From positions 372,001 to 436,000 of the forward strand of contig JAFCMP010000007.1 in the NCBI GenBank assembly GCA_017506865.1: a stretch of 64,000 bases of DNA, given 5' to 3'. Numbering within the stretch: position 1 is the first letter of the stretch; every line of letters begins with the position of its first letter. Source of the DNA: Tribonema minus (taxonomy: Eukaryota > Sar > Xanthophyceae > Tribonematales > Tribonemataceae). Under the pieces are notes generated by a model. It worked only from the letters and a program-made list of their open reading frames with translations. It had not been told where the DNA came from and did not search any database. A program made the position numbers and the translations under genes. Positions 48,183 to 59,383 of this stretch are shown here, in pieces.

Positions 48183-49403
48183 CTGCTGCTGGCTGTAGAT
48201 GCCGAGGCCAACAAGGGCAGCGCCGATGGGTGCTGCTGCAGCGCGAAACAGCTTGCTGCTGCTGCGGCCGCTGTGTTGGTGGTTGTGCTGAAAGCGAGGG
48301 ATGGCTGGCAGCCGAAGCCTGCCTCCCCTCTTGCCGAGCCTTGCCAGCGCCCTGACTGTTGCTGCTGCTGACTGTTGCTGCTGCTGGTGTTGCCATGGTA
48401 TTGGCTTTGGAACCTGAGGTTTCCAGATGCGTGTGTCGTCCAATGAGTGTATGGTTGCGCTTATCACTGAATGCGCGCCTCGCTTGTGCTGTCTAGCTCT
48501 GTGTCAGCTGAGACTAGGGTGGCTGTGTGTCTGCCGCTTGCTTTGCTGCTGCTGTTGAGTGTCTGTGTGTGTGTGTGTGTGTGAATGGAGAGCAGTGTGC
48601 TGTGCTGTGCGAATGCGAGGTCACTGGAGGTGTCATCGGAATCTGAGACGTCACGCGTGAGAACCAGCCAGGAATGACTTCTGGGGCGCCGGAAAGACCC
48701 GAGAAGACGCGCAAGCAAGTCAGTGATGCATGAGATCAATTGAAGTTCGGTGATCGTTTCGCCGCAGAGCGCCTTAGTTGGTTACCTAACGGGTGGCGAT
48801 CACCGGGTGCTCGTCACCTGACGTACACGGAAACGCACGCGAGGGTCTGACCTCAGATTTAATCCCGTGGTCTTGAATTTCCTACGCACGGCGCTAACTG
48901 AATTAGTGACCGACAGCTGCTTGCTGACTCAAGTTGCTGACGGCAAGTTGACGATAGTGTGCATGCGTACGCGAAGGTCCGTGCGCTGGTGTATCTATTG
49001 GATCTTTGGATATGGCCGCCATGAGCACTCATGTTTCAGTGTCTGAAGATGGGCAACGCCAGCCACCACATGACCGACCAGCAATGGAGTGCGTATGCGT
49101 CAAAAAGGTTGGGGTGGCCAAACCATCCAACTTGAACTGGCTGAGCCGGAGTGCACTTGACTGGTGAGAGGCAGTAGTGCACCAACTGCTGCGACGATAT
49201 GCGGACACTGCGCCATGAACAAGGCAGCGATTAACATGACGATGTTTTCAGACATTGAGAGGAGTGGTGAAAGGGGCAGCTTGGACGACACACCATCATC
49301 TGACCCTGTGCCTACCAGTCATCTTTCGTACCCTGCTGCTCGCAAGCTTCTCAATCAGAAGGATGATGTTGTGTACCGACAGACGCTGCTAGAGGGGAGA
49401 GGG
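48183..49403 (-). pseudogene. Duplicated kinase promoter and first-exon fragment
   Basis: This is a copy of 43822-45040. The ATG at 48396 and the first nine codons (MATPAAATV) are intact. A 16-bp tandem insertion (GACTGTTGCTGCTGCT repeated) then shifts the frame, and the copy ends within exon 1 before the kinase domain, so no kinase can be made. It faces away from the Smr gene that starts at 49689, placing a second copy of the kinase promoter just upstream of Smr. It could act as a bidirectional promoter or make a non-coding transcript. High identity points to a recent event. Confidence 0.88.
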
Positions 49404-49688
49404 AAACACACACTTAGATGTATATTCAGACATTGAACTTGCGGGGCAATGGGAGGAGTCCTGTGGGTCATGGCAGTGGGTGTCTTGCCTTGAATGTATG
49501 TATAGGTCTCGTCCGATTTGGTCTCGTGTGATTTGTGCAGCTCGGGCCCTCGCGGTTGTCTTGTCCGTTGTCTTGTCCAGCTCTTGGCTTTTGGAATCGG
49601 ACCCCCGAGACAGACTCCGGGAGCTGAACGCGGGGCCGGGGTTATATTTTTGGGGTGGGGCTTCAAAGCTTGCTCGCGGAACGGAGCC

Positions 49689-52600
49689 ATGGACGCTTTC
49701 ATCAAGGGCCTGCGCTTCGTGGTCAAGACCCTGCTGGAGTGCACATCGTCCACCAACGTCGCAGAGCCGCAGGACCAGCAGCAGCAACAGCAGAGTGGTA
49801 AAACTTATGATCCACAGCAGGATTACAAAGCGCCAGATTCAGAGGAGCAGGAGCAGTATAAGCCAGTGCGGCCAACTAGCACCGGCGATGTGGAGATCGG
49901 CAGGTTGACTCGCTACGACAGCAACATATGTGACTTCAAGCAGGTGCGCTGCAGCAACGATCAAATTTCCAACCCTACGGCATGACTTTGTATGCCGCTG
50001 CGTGAGCTGCAATACGATGTGCGAAGCTGCTCACACCCGGCCTGGACTTATTTTTCACAATGATGGAGCCTTAGACAAGATAATAACTTCCATATATGCG
50101 GTTGTGAAGGAGAAACTCTGCAGGTCATCTTGGCAGAAAGCAAAGGAGCAGCAGCAGCTGATGCCCTGTGAAACTTGTGAAACTCGCAAGCATTCACGCA
50201 GGGTTATGTAACATATGTTATGCTCCTGTGTCAATGCTGTATGGCTTTTGCTAGGCGCTCAGCACTCCACAGCCGCATTGATTCAGGGCGAAGGAGCTAA
50301 GCTTGATGTTTACACACTTGGCTCAGCTGTGTTGCGAGTTCAACTATTCGTCTGCAGAGTTGGTGTGCATGCCACGCACATGAAACCGTAGCTGCCACCC
50401 TGCCAATGTACACGGCTCGCACATTTCACCATAGTTGCTTCCCACTAGATGTGAGTGCTGGCAACACAGTCTTCATCTTGCTTCTTCTCATTCATGAAGT
50501 CAGGCAGCCAATGACATGCAGCAGGTGCCATTCACCGAGCGATGGTAAATGCCACTCAGCGCTGCAGGCAGCACATGTGCCGAAACTGTGCTTGCATGGC
50601 CAATTCCAGCGCCATTGACAATAAGCACCAGCGCATGATCTGATTGAATAATAACAACCAGCGCATGATCTGTTGCGCTCTGTCAGCCAGCAATGCAAAC
50701 GCTGTCGGCCCGAATGGGATCTGTTGCGCAATTTGCGATGTGCGCACATCTGCACGCACACGGTGCAAGCGTGCATATACCCTTCTTCGCACAGCTGCTG
50801 ATACGGCAGCACTTGAATTGGCAGAGTCGCGATTGTGCAGTGCGCACTGCGCTCTGCTGCCGCGTGATTGAAGTGCCTTGAATAACTATCAGCGTCAAGG
50901 CAGCCACTGGTACTGAATGCCCGTGCCCTCCGCTTGTGCCTGTTGCACGCCGTGTTTGACAGTTTGACAGTCAAGGCAACCGCATTTTCCCGGAGGCTGA
51001 CGCGTGCCGGGAGGAGGCAGACAGGGAGGCCAAGCTGAGAGGGGAGTGCTATGACCAGTCACAGGTGCGTGACCGCGCATGAACTAATCCTAACTCAAAT
51101 CGTAAGTCAAACCCTCAGCTGCCTTGACTAGTCGTAGGTGACCTAAGCCTAAACCTATCACTCAGTGAGGCCATGACTGTGATTCGTGAAGCCTGGACGC
51201 ACATCAGTGGTGTTGGTGAGCGCGGTGGTAATATGTGATTGCTGCACACATGCAGGCAGTCCGAGTCTGAGAGCACCACGACCATGCAATGTGGTTTATT
51301 GCATTTAAGCTCAGGGTACATGGAGAGTTTCAATCACTGCACATGCATTTGCCCCTTTCCCTCTACACTTCATATGCTTAAATTCAAAACAGATGTGCCT
51401 AGCAACTGGCCACGCGTCAGAGCCTCAGCCAGTCAATGCAGGGTTCCTCAATGCGCAGCCGACTGCGATGTCGAGCGCATACTTAGTGCTCGGGGTTAGT
51501 GTTAGGCTTGGGGTTAGGATTAGGGCAGGGGTTAGCATAGAGGCAGCCCTCAAGTGTGGTGGTGGGCCTTGCAAGTTCGCCATCAACTGCTCACTGTGGT
51601 CAGAAGCAGGTGCTGATTCATTGAAGATTGCAACACGAGCTCTGATGGGCCAGTGGTGGCGAGCTCTTGGCCGCCTCTCATCACTCCTAACCCTCACGTA
51701 ATCCTAGGTCGCGTGGCACATCACATGCACGCGCAGTAGTGGTATGGTTGCTGTGGTCCTCCATGTTGTGGTTCCGCGAGCAGCTTACGCTTGTAAACGT
51801 TCAGCTCTCAGTAGCAGACCCTCATCAGGCTGCAGGCTCTCAGATCATGGCCCTAGGGAGGGCAAGCAACGGCGAACCGCGTTGACTTCTGAATATGATG
51901 TCTGGTTTGTTAGGTGTCACTGTGTTAGGATTCATTGCCCTCTCTTATATGGTGCGCATGTGCAGGAGGCGTACAACGCCGGCGATGGCGCCAAGGCCAA
52001 GGAGCTGTCAAATAAGGTGAGCTCCTCCCACCTCCTCCGCCCTCACCTCTCTGGACCTTTTCCCGTGCGCCTGAACCTCCTGTGTGGAGCATGCAACGGT
52101 ACAAGAGTGCGCCTCCCCTGTTGGTTGCAGCATCAAACATAAACTTCAACTGTTACTATTAGGGCGTGAGCGGTGACGCAACACTCTACCGGAAGTGTGA
52201 GGGCAGGCAACAGTTGAGGTAGGCATGGCCACTCCTTGGACAAACACAGGCCAGTTTTGCACTTGAAGTTACGCCCGCCCTGCCCTAGCAAGCCGTGTTC
52301 ATCTGCACAGTGGCTCCCTGCCTCCCTGCGCTGTGCATCAAATCGCATCACACCACCATCGCAGTCGGTTGCGCCCTCCCTTGAACCAATTGCGTGCCCT
52401 GCAAATATCAGCCACTAACGTTCTCACTGCGGCCAGTCACTCGAATCTTCACATCCGCCATGTCCATGCAACTCAATCTCAGTCATTTACACCTCCACTT
52501 CCACCAGCTGCCACGCATCCAGCACCCAATCATGATTACAAGAGCGCAGGGCAAGTACCACGCATGCACGTCGAGGACAAGTACGCGCGCGTGCAGTTTG

Positions 52601-54148
52601 CGCCTGCACTGCACTGCCACCAAACTGTATGCAGGTCCAATCAACTGCATTCATTCATTCATCCACTCGTTCATTCATTCACGCGCGAGCGCAGGGCAAG
52701 GACCACGGCAGGCGCATGGAGGAGGCGAACGCGCGCGCGGTGCGCGCCATCGTGGACCCGCAGCGCGCGGAGGAGACGGGCTGCCTGGACCTGCACGGGC
52801 TGCGCGTGGCGGAGGCGGAGGCGGTTACGCGTGATTTCCTGCTGGATCACAGGAACAGGGGGCAGTTTGAGGAGCTGGAGGTGATCACGGGGGCGGGCAA
52901 CCACAGCACCAACCACAAGGCCAAGATCAAGGTCAGTTGCCGTGTTCGTAAAGTTGAAGTTGGTGTGGGCAGAGGAGTGGAGTGATTAGGTGTGGGTTTA
53001 GAGGATTGGAATGATTGGGGGTGGGTGACCACAGCACCAACCACAAGGCCAAGATCAAGGTCAGTTGAGGTGTAGGGGGGGGGTCATTCGCCATCTTACC
53101 ACTCTTGAAATTGGTGTGGGGCCAAGTTCAAGGCGGGTTGTCGTGTGGAGGCTGTCATTTGCGAAGTTGCCGATGCTGTTGAAGTTGGTGTGGGCAGAGC
53201 TGGAGTGATATAGGGGCAGGTGACCACAGCACCAACCATAAGGCCAAGATCAAGGTGAGCTGTCGTGTTCGCAGTTTCCGCTGCTGTTGACGTTTGTTTT
53301 GGCAGCACGGGCGGGTAATCACAGCACCCAACCACAAGGCCAAGATCAAGGTGAGTTTGGTTGTGGAAGTTGCCAGTGTTGAAGATGGTGTTGGCAGGAG
53401 GTGGGAGGTGATCACGGGGAAGGGTAATCATAACACTGACCACAAGGCCCGGATCGAAGTCAGTTGTAGTGTTCGCGAAGTTGCCGCTGCTGTTGAAGTT
53501 TGTTTTGGCAGCACGGGCGGGTAATCACAGCACCCAACCACAAGGCCAAGATCAAGGTGAGTTTGGTTGTGGAAGTTGCCAGTGTTGAAGATGGTGTTGG
53601 CAGGAGGTGGGAGGTGCTCACGGGGAAGGGTAATCATAACACTGACCACAAGGCCCGGATCGAAGTCAGTTGTAGTGTTCGCGAAGTTGCCGCTGCTGTT
53701 GAAGTTGGTGTTGGCAGCGTCCCGGAGCGGGTAATCACGGCACTAACCACAGGGCCAAGATCAAGGTCGGTTGAGTGTAGAGACCTGTTATTGCAAGCTG
53801 CCGATGCCATTGAGGTTGGTGTGGGCAGGAGTTGGAGGCGATCACGGGGAAGGGTAATGATGGCATCAACCAAAGGGCCAAGGTCAGTTGGTGTGTAGGG
53901 GATGTGATGACAGCGCAGGAAAAAAATGCAGGGGTTCTCTTGGCTGCTTTTATCACATGTACTTCGAAGTGCGTATACTTTGAAGCATGGTCAAGCCTGA
54001 CGCACCGCTGCAATCCTTCAATCTCCCCCCCCCCCCCTCGTTCTCCCCCTTGCAGCCCATGGTGGAGGACATGCTGCGCGATATGCAGTTCAACTTCCAC
54101 AGCAAGAACGAGGGCGCTTACGTCATCACCCTCAGCAGCAGGCAGTAG
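49689..54148 (+). CDS. DUF1771-Smr domain protein
   Basis: Five exons join in phase 0: 49689-49943, 50996-51064, 51966-52016, 52695-52931 and 54056-54148 (TAG), giving 234 aa. Residues 1-80 are a Gln/Glu-rich lead after MDAFIKGLRF. DUF1771 spans exons 1-4 (YDSNICDFKQ, then ADACREEADREAKLRGECYD, SQEAYNAGDGAKAKELSNKG, KDHGRRMEEANARAV). The Smr domain follows, with DLHGLRVAEAEAV, EELEVITGAGNHS, NHKAKIK and a C-terminal PMVEDMLRDMQF. The DLHG motif and the TGxGxHS motif typical of Smr nucleases are present. Related eukaryotic proteins act on RNA in ribosome quality control or bind poly(A)-binding protein; which applies here is unknown. Introns hold exon-edge copies, most strikingly in the last intron. 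A TATATTTTT stretch about 40 bp upstream of the ATG is a possible TATA-like element. Confidence 0.9.
51489..51534 (+). repeat. TTAGGG-like run in an Smr intron
   Basis: Several GGTTAGG and TTAGGG variants lie in the third Smr intron. The opposite form CCTAACCC occurs nearer the acceptor at 51686-51693. Confidence 0.7.
52540..52600 (+). repeat. Decayed copy of Smr exon 4 5' end with acceptor
   Basis: GAGCGCAGGGCAAGTACCACG and what follows match the exon start at 52688 (GAGCGCAGGGCAAGGACCACG). The AG acceptor is kept. The working exon is the later copy. Confidence 0.8.
53018..53890 (+). repeat. Eight copies of Smr exon 4 3' end with donor
   Basis: The exon 4 end (AACCACAGCACCAACCACAA, then GGCCAAGATCAAG and the GTCAGT donor) is followed by copies at about 53025, 53222, 53316, 53420, 53522, 53626, 53727 and 53848. 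Most keep a donor (GTCAGT, GTGAGC, GTGAGT or GTCGGT). A higher-order unit of 206 bp holding two copies (about 53300-53505) is itself duplicated almost exactly at 53506-53711. Spacer text between copies, such as GAAGTTGCCGCTGCTGTTGA, also repeats. Several copies would encode Smr-like text (GKGNHNTDHKARIEV). Confidence 0.95.
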
Positions 54149-54916
54149 CTTCGTCGCACTATAACGGTGCAGCTGAAGACGAGTGCGCCGACATCAGCAG
54201 CAGCCAAGGTGTGCAACCGTGGTGTTGCCAGGATGACGCACTTCTGCCGCTTTCACGCACTTCAAGTTTCACTTGGAGTTTCGAGTCGAGAGTGATGACT
54301 CTCTGTCATTTGTCCTCGGTGTCCATGAGGACCAGCCGCTGCGTCGCAAGTGCTACACCACTCGAAAGCCTATCAGGTTGAGATGGTACCACTTTTAAGT
54401 CAGTAAGACCAAGCGCAAATGTTAACGCACCTCTGTGGAGTGTTGTGTGACACAAACACATGAAGATTGTAGTGCTTGATGATGCGTCTCCTCATGTACT
54501 TGCAAGTTCACGAGAGCATCATCACCAAAAGATACTTGAGGTTTCGGACGGAGAATTCGCCACTGGGGGCCATGCTCCTGCTCTGCGTGCTGAGGAAAGT
54601 CATTCAAAGATTAACAACTTGCCCCCACACACTGCTCTCTTCATCTTGACATTGTTCTGACTGCAGCTTAGGACATGTCTGCATGGTGTTGTTCTGCGAT
54701 TGATTGCGGTGGACCCATGTTTTACTGCAGCCTGTGGATTTGATAGGTTATGGTGTAGAGTTTACTGCATACGATGTTACCTGTACTCATCAACTCAATC
54801 TCTGTCGAAAGCGGCACCTCAACATCAACTGGAACCTCAACATCAACCGTCAACTCTTGAAGTTCTTTTGTGTGCGGTAAGCAGAAGAAAGGCTGTGGTA
54901 GTCTCAGTCACGAGCC
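54149..54916. other. Spacer between Smr and helicase genes
   Basis: No gene is seen in this 770-bp gap, which should hold the Smr terminator and the helicase promoter. I could not identify specific signals. CCTCAACATCAACTGG is repeated as CCTCAACATCAACCGT near 54830. Confidence 0.5.
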
Positions 54917-57900
54917 ATGAGCGGCGCCGCGTACCTAGATCAGGCCAAAACATTTGCGCAGCATGATTTCGGACTGGACAGGAGATTAATCAAAGCTTGC
55001 GCCAAGGCAGGCTTCATCTACCCCACCCTCGTGCAATCCAAGTGCATACCGCTAGCCCTCAAGGGCAAGGATTTGCTGGTGAGGGCTCGCACGGGCAGCG
55101 GCAAGACCGCTGCCTTCGGCCTGCCCCTGCTGCAGAAGCTGCTGGCGCGGAGAGAAGCCGAGCCCGATCTGGCTGCTGCGGTCAGGGCAGTGGTGCTGGT
55201 GCCAACGCGGGAGCTGTGTGAACAAGTAAGGGGGCAATTATGGGAGCTTATGGCGTATTGCCGGGATATTGTGGGGCTATTGGCACTGGTGGACGACAAC
55301 ATGAGCGCGCAGCAGGCGCAGCTCAGGGACAAGCCTGACATCGTGGTGGCGACGCCCGCACGTCTTGTGGCGCACCTGAAGGTATGTAGCGATAGTGAGG
55401 TCGCGTCAAGCAATGGTGCTTTCATGGCTACGTGTGAGCCTGCGACTGCCAACATCTGGCTGACCCACTCGTTGATGGCGTTGCAACTGGCAACGCCATG
55501 CACCATAGATGCATGCTAGTGGTCGTCAGCATTTGTGAATGCCTTCAGCTTTAAGATGCAGAGAAGCGGCACCGCAAGCCACGGCTTCGGAAAGGTAGGC
55601 TCGCACTCGTCTTTAACTCTTGGCACATGCTGCATGATTCATTGTTGTTCTGCAGTCCCACTCTGCAGCAAAGTCTTGAATGTATCCTGCACAACATATT
55701 TTGTAGCGGTTGCTTATTTTCTTATGATGGTTTCACCTCAATGCGGGCTTTGGCTGGATACCCAGGCAGGCCTTGGAGGCAGAACTGTTGAATTTGCAAC
55801 AGAAAGACTGGGGCACTTGATGATGCGGTGCGCTGTCTTATGATGCGGCAAGAGTGCAGCGCGGGCCTGCGGCCAGCACCGCACCTGCGCTGCTGCGCTG
55901 GATCTCAATGTGCAACTGTGTGGCCACCGCAGTAACAGCGGCATCTCAGCGCAAACTTCACGCATGCAATATGCCTCACCGCCATCCATGCAGCACCTAT
56001 ACCTACCCTCTACGGACGTCAGAGCTCACGACACCGCCGCGCGCCGCCGCCCGCTTCGCAACCCACTTTCATACCCGGCGAACTCTATGTATACCTCAGT
56101 GGCATGCATACCTATACCTTCCCCTCCAGTTTAGCAGCACAGCAACATCACGCTGAATGACGCAGTGGAGACGCTACCGTACACCTACCCTCTGTGATTA
56201 GCAGCGCTCCCCCCCCCCCCCCGCCCCCCGCAGGCCGGCAACATCACGCTGAAGGACGCGGTGGAGGCGCTGGTTGTCGACGAAGCGGACCTCGTGCTGT
56301 CGTACGGCTACCGCGACGACATCCGCCACGTCACCGAGATACCTTTTTGACGCTGTCATCAACCACCTATACCTACCCTATGTGGCTCAGCAGTGCTCAT
56401 GCCCCTACCCCTTTCCTCCAGGCGGGCAACATCACGCTGAAGGACGCCGTAGAGACGCTCGTCGTGGACGAAGCGGACCTCGTGCTGTCGTACGGCTACC
56501 GCGACGACATCCGCCACGTCACCGCGCACCTCCCCAAGGTGTGCCAGGGGTTCCTCATGTCAGCAACGCTCAGTGAGGAACTGGAGGAGCTGAAGCGCGT
56601 CATCCTGCACAGCCCCGCGATATTGAAGTTGGAGGAGGGGGACGCCTCGGGGGGGGGCGAGGGCGGAGCGCTGCTGCAGTTCTTTCTGGCGCTGCGCGAG
56701 CCCGCCGATAAGAACCTCGTTGTGTTTGCGTTCTTGAAGTTGGGGCTGCTGGAGGGGAAGGGGCTGTTCTTCGTGAACGCGACGGACGCATGCTACCGCC
56801 TCAAGCTGTTCCTCGAGCAGTTCCACATCCGCTCCGCGGTGCTCAACGCGGAGCTCCCGCTGGCGTCGCGCCTGCACATCCTGGAGGAGTTCAATCGCGG
56901 CATCTTCGACTACCTCATCGCGACGGACGAGTCCATGGACGTGGGCAGCGGCGGCGCCGGCGACTCCGACTCTGAGTCTGACTCTGATGAGGAGGAGGAG
57001 GATGAGGCGGATGCTCAGGAAGAAGAGGAGGAGCAGCAGCGGAAGCGGAAGAGGGGGCGGAAGCGGCCGCGCGCGGGGGGGCCCAAGGGGGACGCGGAGT
57101 ACGGCGTGGCGCGGGGGATCGACTTCAGGGGCGTGAAGTTTGTGATGAACGTGGACTTCCCGCCCAGCGCGCGCAGCTACACGCACAGGGTCGGGCGCAC
57201 GGCGCGCGGCGGCGCGAGCGGCACGGCATTGTCGCTGCTGTGCGAGCGGGCGCCGGCGGAGGTGGCAGCGCTCGCCGAGGTGCGTCAACCTCAAGAAGAA
57301 ATGTTTTGAAGTAGCAGAGTCCAGGCAGTTCGAGAACTGTGCCATGCTGCAGTGCGGCACCGTGCTTCTGCTGCTGCGCGACACCGGCATGCTTCAATGC
57401 CGTTATTGCAGTGCTCAGCAAGTGTAGGCGCTTAGATGACTACCACATTGCGGCAGCGCTGCGCGCAACATTGGGGGCATGCGCATGACACGCATGACAA
57501 TTGTAGCCAGCATTTGCTGCTGTTCTCAGAGGTCTTGGTGCAAGTAGCTGTACTCATGAAGCGTGTGCGCACCCGCCCGTCCGCACACGCCTTTTTGGGA
57601 CCTGTCACCCATCAACACAACAGAGGGCTGCACACATGACTGTCCGTGCGCAGTGTGGTGGTCACTATCGATACAGTATAGTGATATATATTCAATCAAT
57701 TATGTTCACATGCAGGTGCAAGCCAGCCAACCGGCGCTGCCGCTGACGGAGGCGGACACGCTGCTGGGAGCGATAGGTACGGCGACAGCGGACGATGGCG
57801 TCAGCGCTCAGCTCAGCCGTGCGCAGCCAGCGCCTCTGGCATTCGACCTGCGGGAGATTGAGCAGTTCCGTTACAGGGTAACTGATGTGGCTAAGAAGGT

Positions 57901-59383
57901 GAGCTCATGCCTTCAATATGATGCTTGCACTGCTGGTTACGGAGTGGTCAGGCCTCGCTTTTGTGGGTAGTGGGCAGGTGGCCTGCATGTTGAAGCTGAA
58001 GCTGCAGTTGAAGCGGGCAAGCGGATTTACATGTACGCAGCGACGATGACCTGGCCTACCTCCAACAGTGTCACTGAGTGCATCGTGTGTGCGTGAACAT
58101 CTCACTCCAGACATTACTGCAACGGGTGAAGCAACGCAGCGAGTGCGCTATGGGCGCATTACGCCCCACGTCGAAGACGTCGTGAGAAACGAGCGGCGTT
58201 TGCCTTAGCACTGGTGCAAGCTGCAAGCTCACTGCATGGGATCCCAGTCGCACTGGCGCTGGGGCGAGGTTTACACTTCCTGCAGGTCGTTCCCAAACTC
58301 TTGTGCAAGTTGCAAAATACGCATTCGTCTCTGTGAATCTGTGTATGTTCTCTGCAATCCGTGGCCAGCTCATGCGACACACCGCATGTACTGTGACGCA
58401 TCCTCACAATGAGCCAGTGCAGTATTCTATATTCACGCGTCAGCGCGTGCGCCGCCCCTCAACTTTAACTTCAACAGGGTGACACGTGTCATGGTGCGCG
58501 AGGCACGCATGTATAGTGACGCATGCACGATGAGCAAATGCGAGATGTGCCCGCGTTAACGCGCGCGTGCCTCCTGCCTCTTACTCCTGTACAACTGCAA
58601 CTTCAACAGGTGACGCGCGTCATGGTGCGCGAGGCGCGCGCGTCCGGGCTGCGGCGCGAGCTCATCAACTCGCCCGCGCTCGACGCGCACTTGACATATA
58701 TATACTGTCCGATCCGTGACCAGCTCTGCGACACTCTGCATACACCTTGACGCATTCACAAAATGAGCCGATGCAATACATAATGCGTCACCGCGCGCGC
58801 TGCACTTCAACTGCAACCTCAACAGGTGACGCGCGTCATGGTGCGCGAGGCGCGCGCGGCCGAGCTGCGGCGCGAGCTCATCAACTCGCACGCGCTCGAC
58901 GCGCACTTCAAGTCCCACCCCGACGACCTCAGGGTCCTGCGCCACGACAAGACAGCGCTCAACCCCGCGCTCCGCCTCGACCACCTCAAGCACATACCAT
59001 CCTACCTCATGCCAGCGGGGCTCGCTACGGGGGAGGACCCCACGGAGCGCCAGGCGAAGCGCAAGAAGCGGAGGGGGAAGTGGGAGGGGGGGGGCGGGGG
59101 CGGGGCGGGGGGCAGCGACCCCTCGCGCCGCAAGGACAATGACCCCCTGCAGAACTTTGGGGGAAGGGGAGGGGGGGGCAGCAGCAGCGCTCCGCGCGTC
59201 ATGCAGTCCAGCGAGTTCACGGGGAAGGGGATGGCGGGGCGGCGGCGCTGGCAGGAGAAGCACAAGAAGGGGAAGTTTGCGTCGACGCGCAAGGGGGGGC
59301 GGGGCGGGGGCGGGGGCCGCGAGGAAAAGGGGGGGCGGGGGAGGGGGAAGCGCGGCCCCTCGACGTTCGACGTCGGCTTCTAG
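54917..59383 (+). CDS. DDX56: DEAD-box RNA helicase DDX56/Dbp9
   Basis: ATP-dependent RNA helicase of the Dbp9/DDX56 family, which works in the nucleolus on large ribosomal subunit assembly. Four phase-0 exons: 54917-55381, 56422-57279, 57716-57898 and 58826-59383 (TAG), about 687 aa. The motifs run in order: Q-motif region (FIYPTLVQSKCIPLALKGKD), ARTGSGKT, PTREL, ATPARL, DEAD in VVDEADLVLSYGYRDD, SAT, YLIATDES, RGIDFRGVKFVMNVDFPPSA and HRVGRTARGG. The LVLSYGYRDD extension and the C-terminal FRYRVTDV ... VTRVMVREAR ... HFKSHPDDLRVLRHDK ... LKHIPSYLMP are family signatures that separate it from other DEAD-box proteins. An acidic/basic insert of about 50 residues sits before RGIDF, as in relatives. 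The C-terminus is Gly/Lys/Arg-rich and probably binds RNA or targets the nucleolus. Introns 1 and 3 hold decayed copies of the following exon start. Confidence 0.95.
56138..56340 (+). repeat. Two copies of helicase exon 2 5' end, including the DEAD motif
   Basis: The copy at 56234-56337 repeats exon 2 from GGCAACATCACGCTGAAGGA through the DEAD box to GACATCCGCCACGTCACC with few changes, and has its own poly-C tract and GCAG acceptor at 56233. It then reads EIPF and a stop. A shorter, more decayed copy (AGCAACATCACGCTGAATGA) lies at about 56140-56175. The working exon at 56422 is the last. Using the 56233 acceptor would give a truncated protein unless spliced onward. Confidence 0.95.
58478..58745 (+). 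repeat. Two copies of helicase exon 4 5' end with acceptor
   Basis: The exon 4 start (CTTCAACAG acceptor type, then GTGACGCGCGTCATGGTGCG) is repeated at about 58480-58520 (decayed) and 58612-58692 (nearly perfect, reading VTRVMVREARASGLRRELIN). The second copy stays open until TGA at about 58748. The order of decay again rises with distance from the working exon at 58826. Confidence 0.95.

Noticed and set aside
55535-55600. Extra helicase exon before 56422
   Set aside because: The join 55381 to 56422 is in phase and gives the expected family sequence, so no exon is needed between them.
56560-57390. Minus-strand ORF of 276 aa
   Set aside because: It is antisense of helicase exon 2 and consists of Arg/Leu/Pro low-complexity text.
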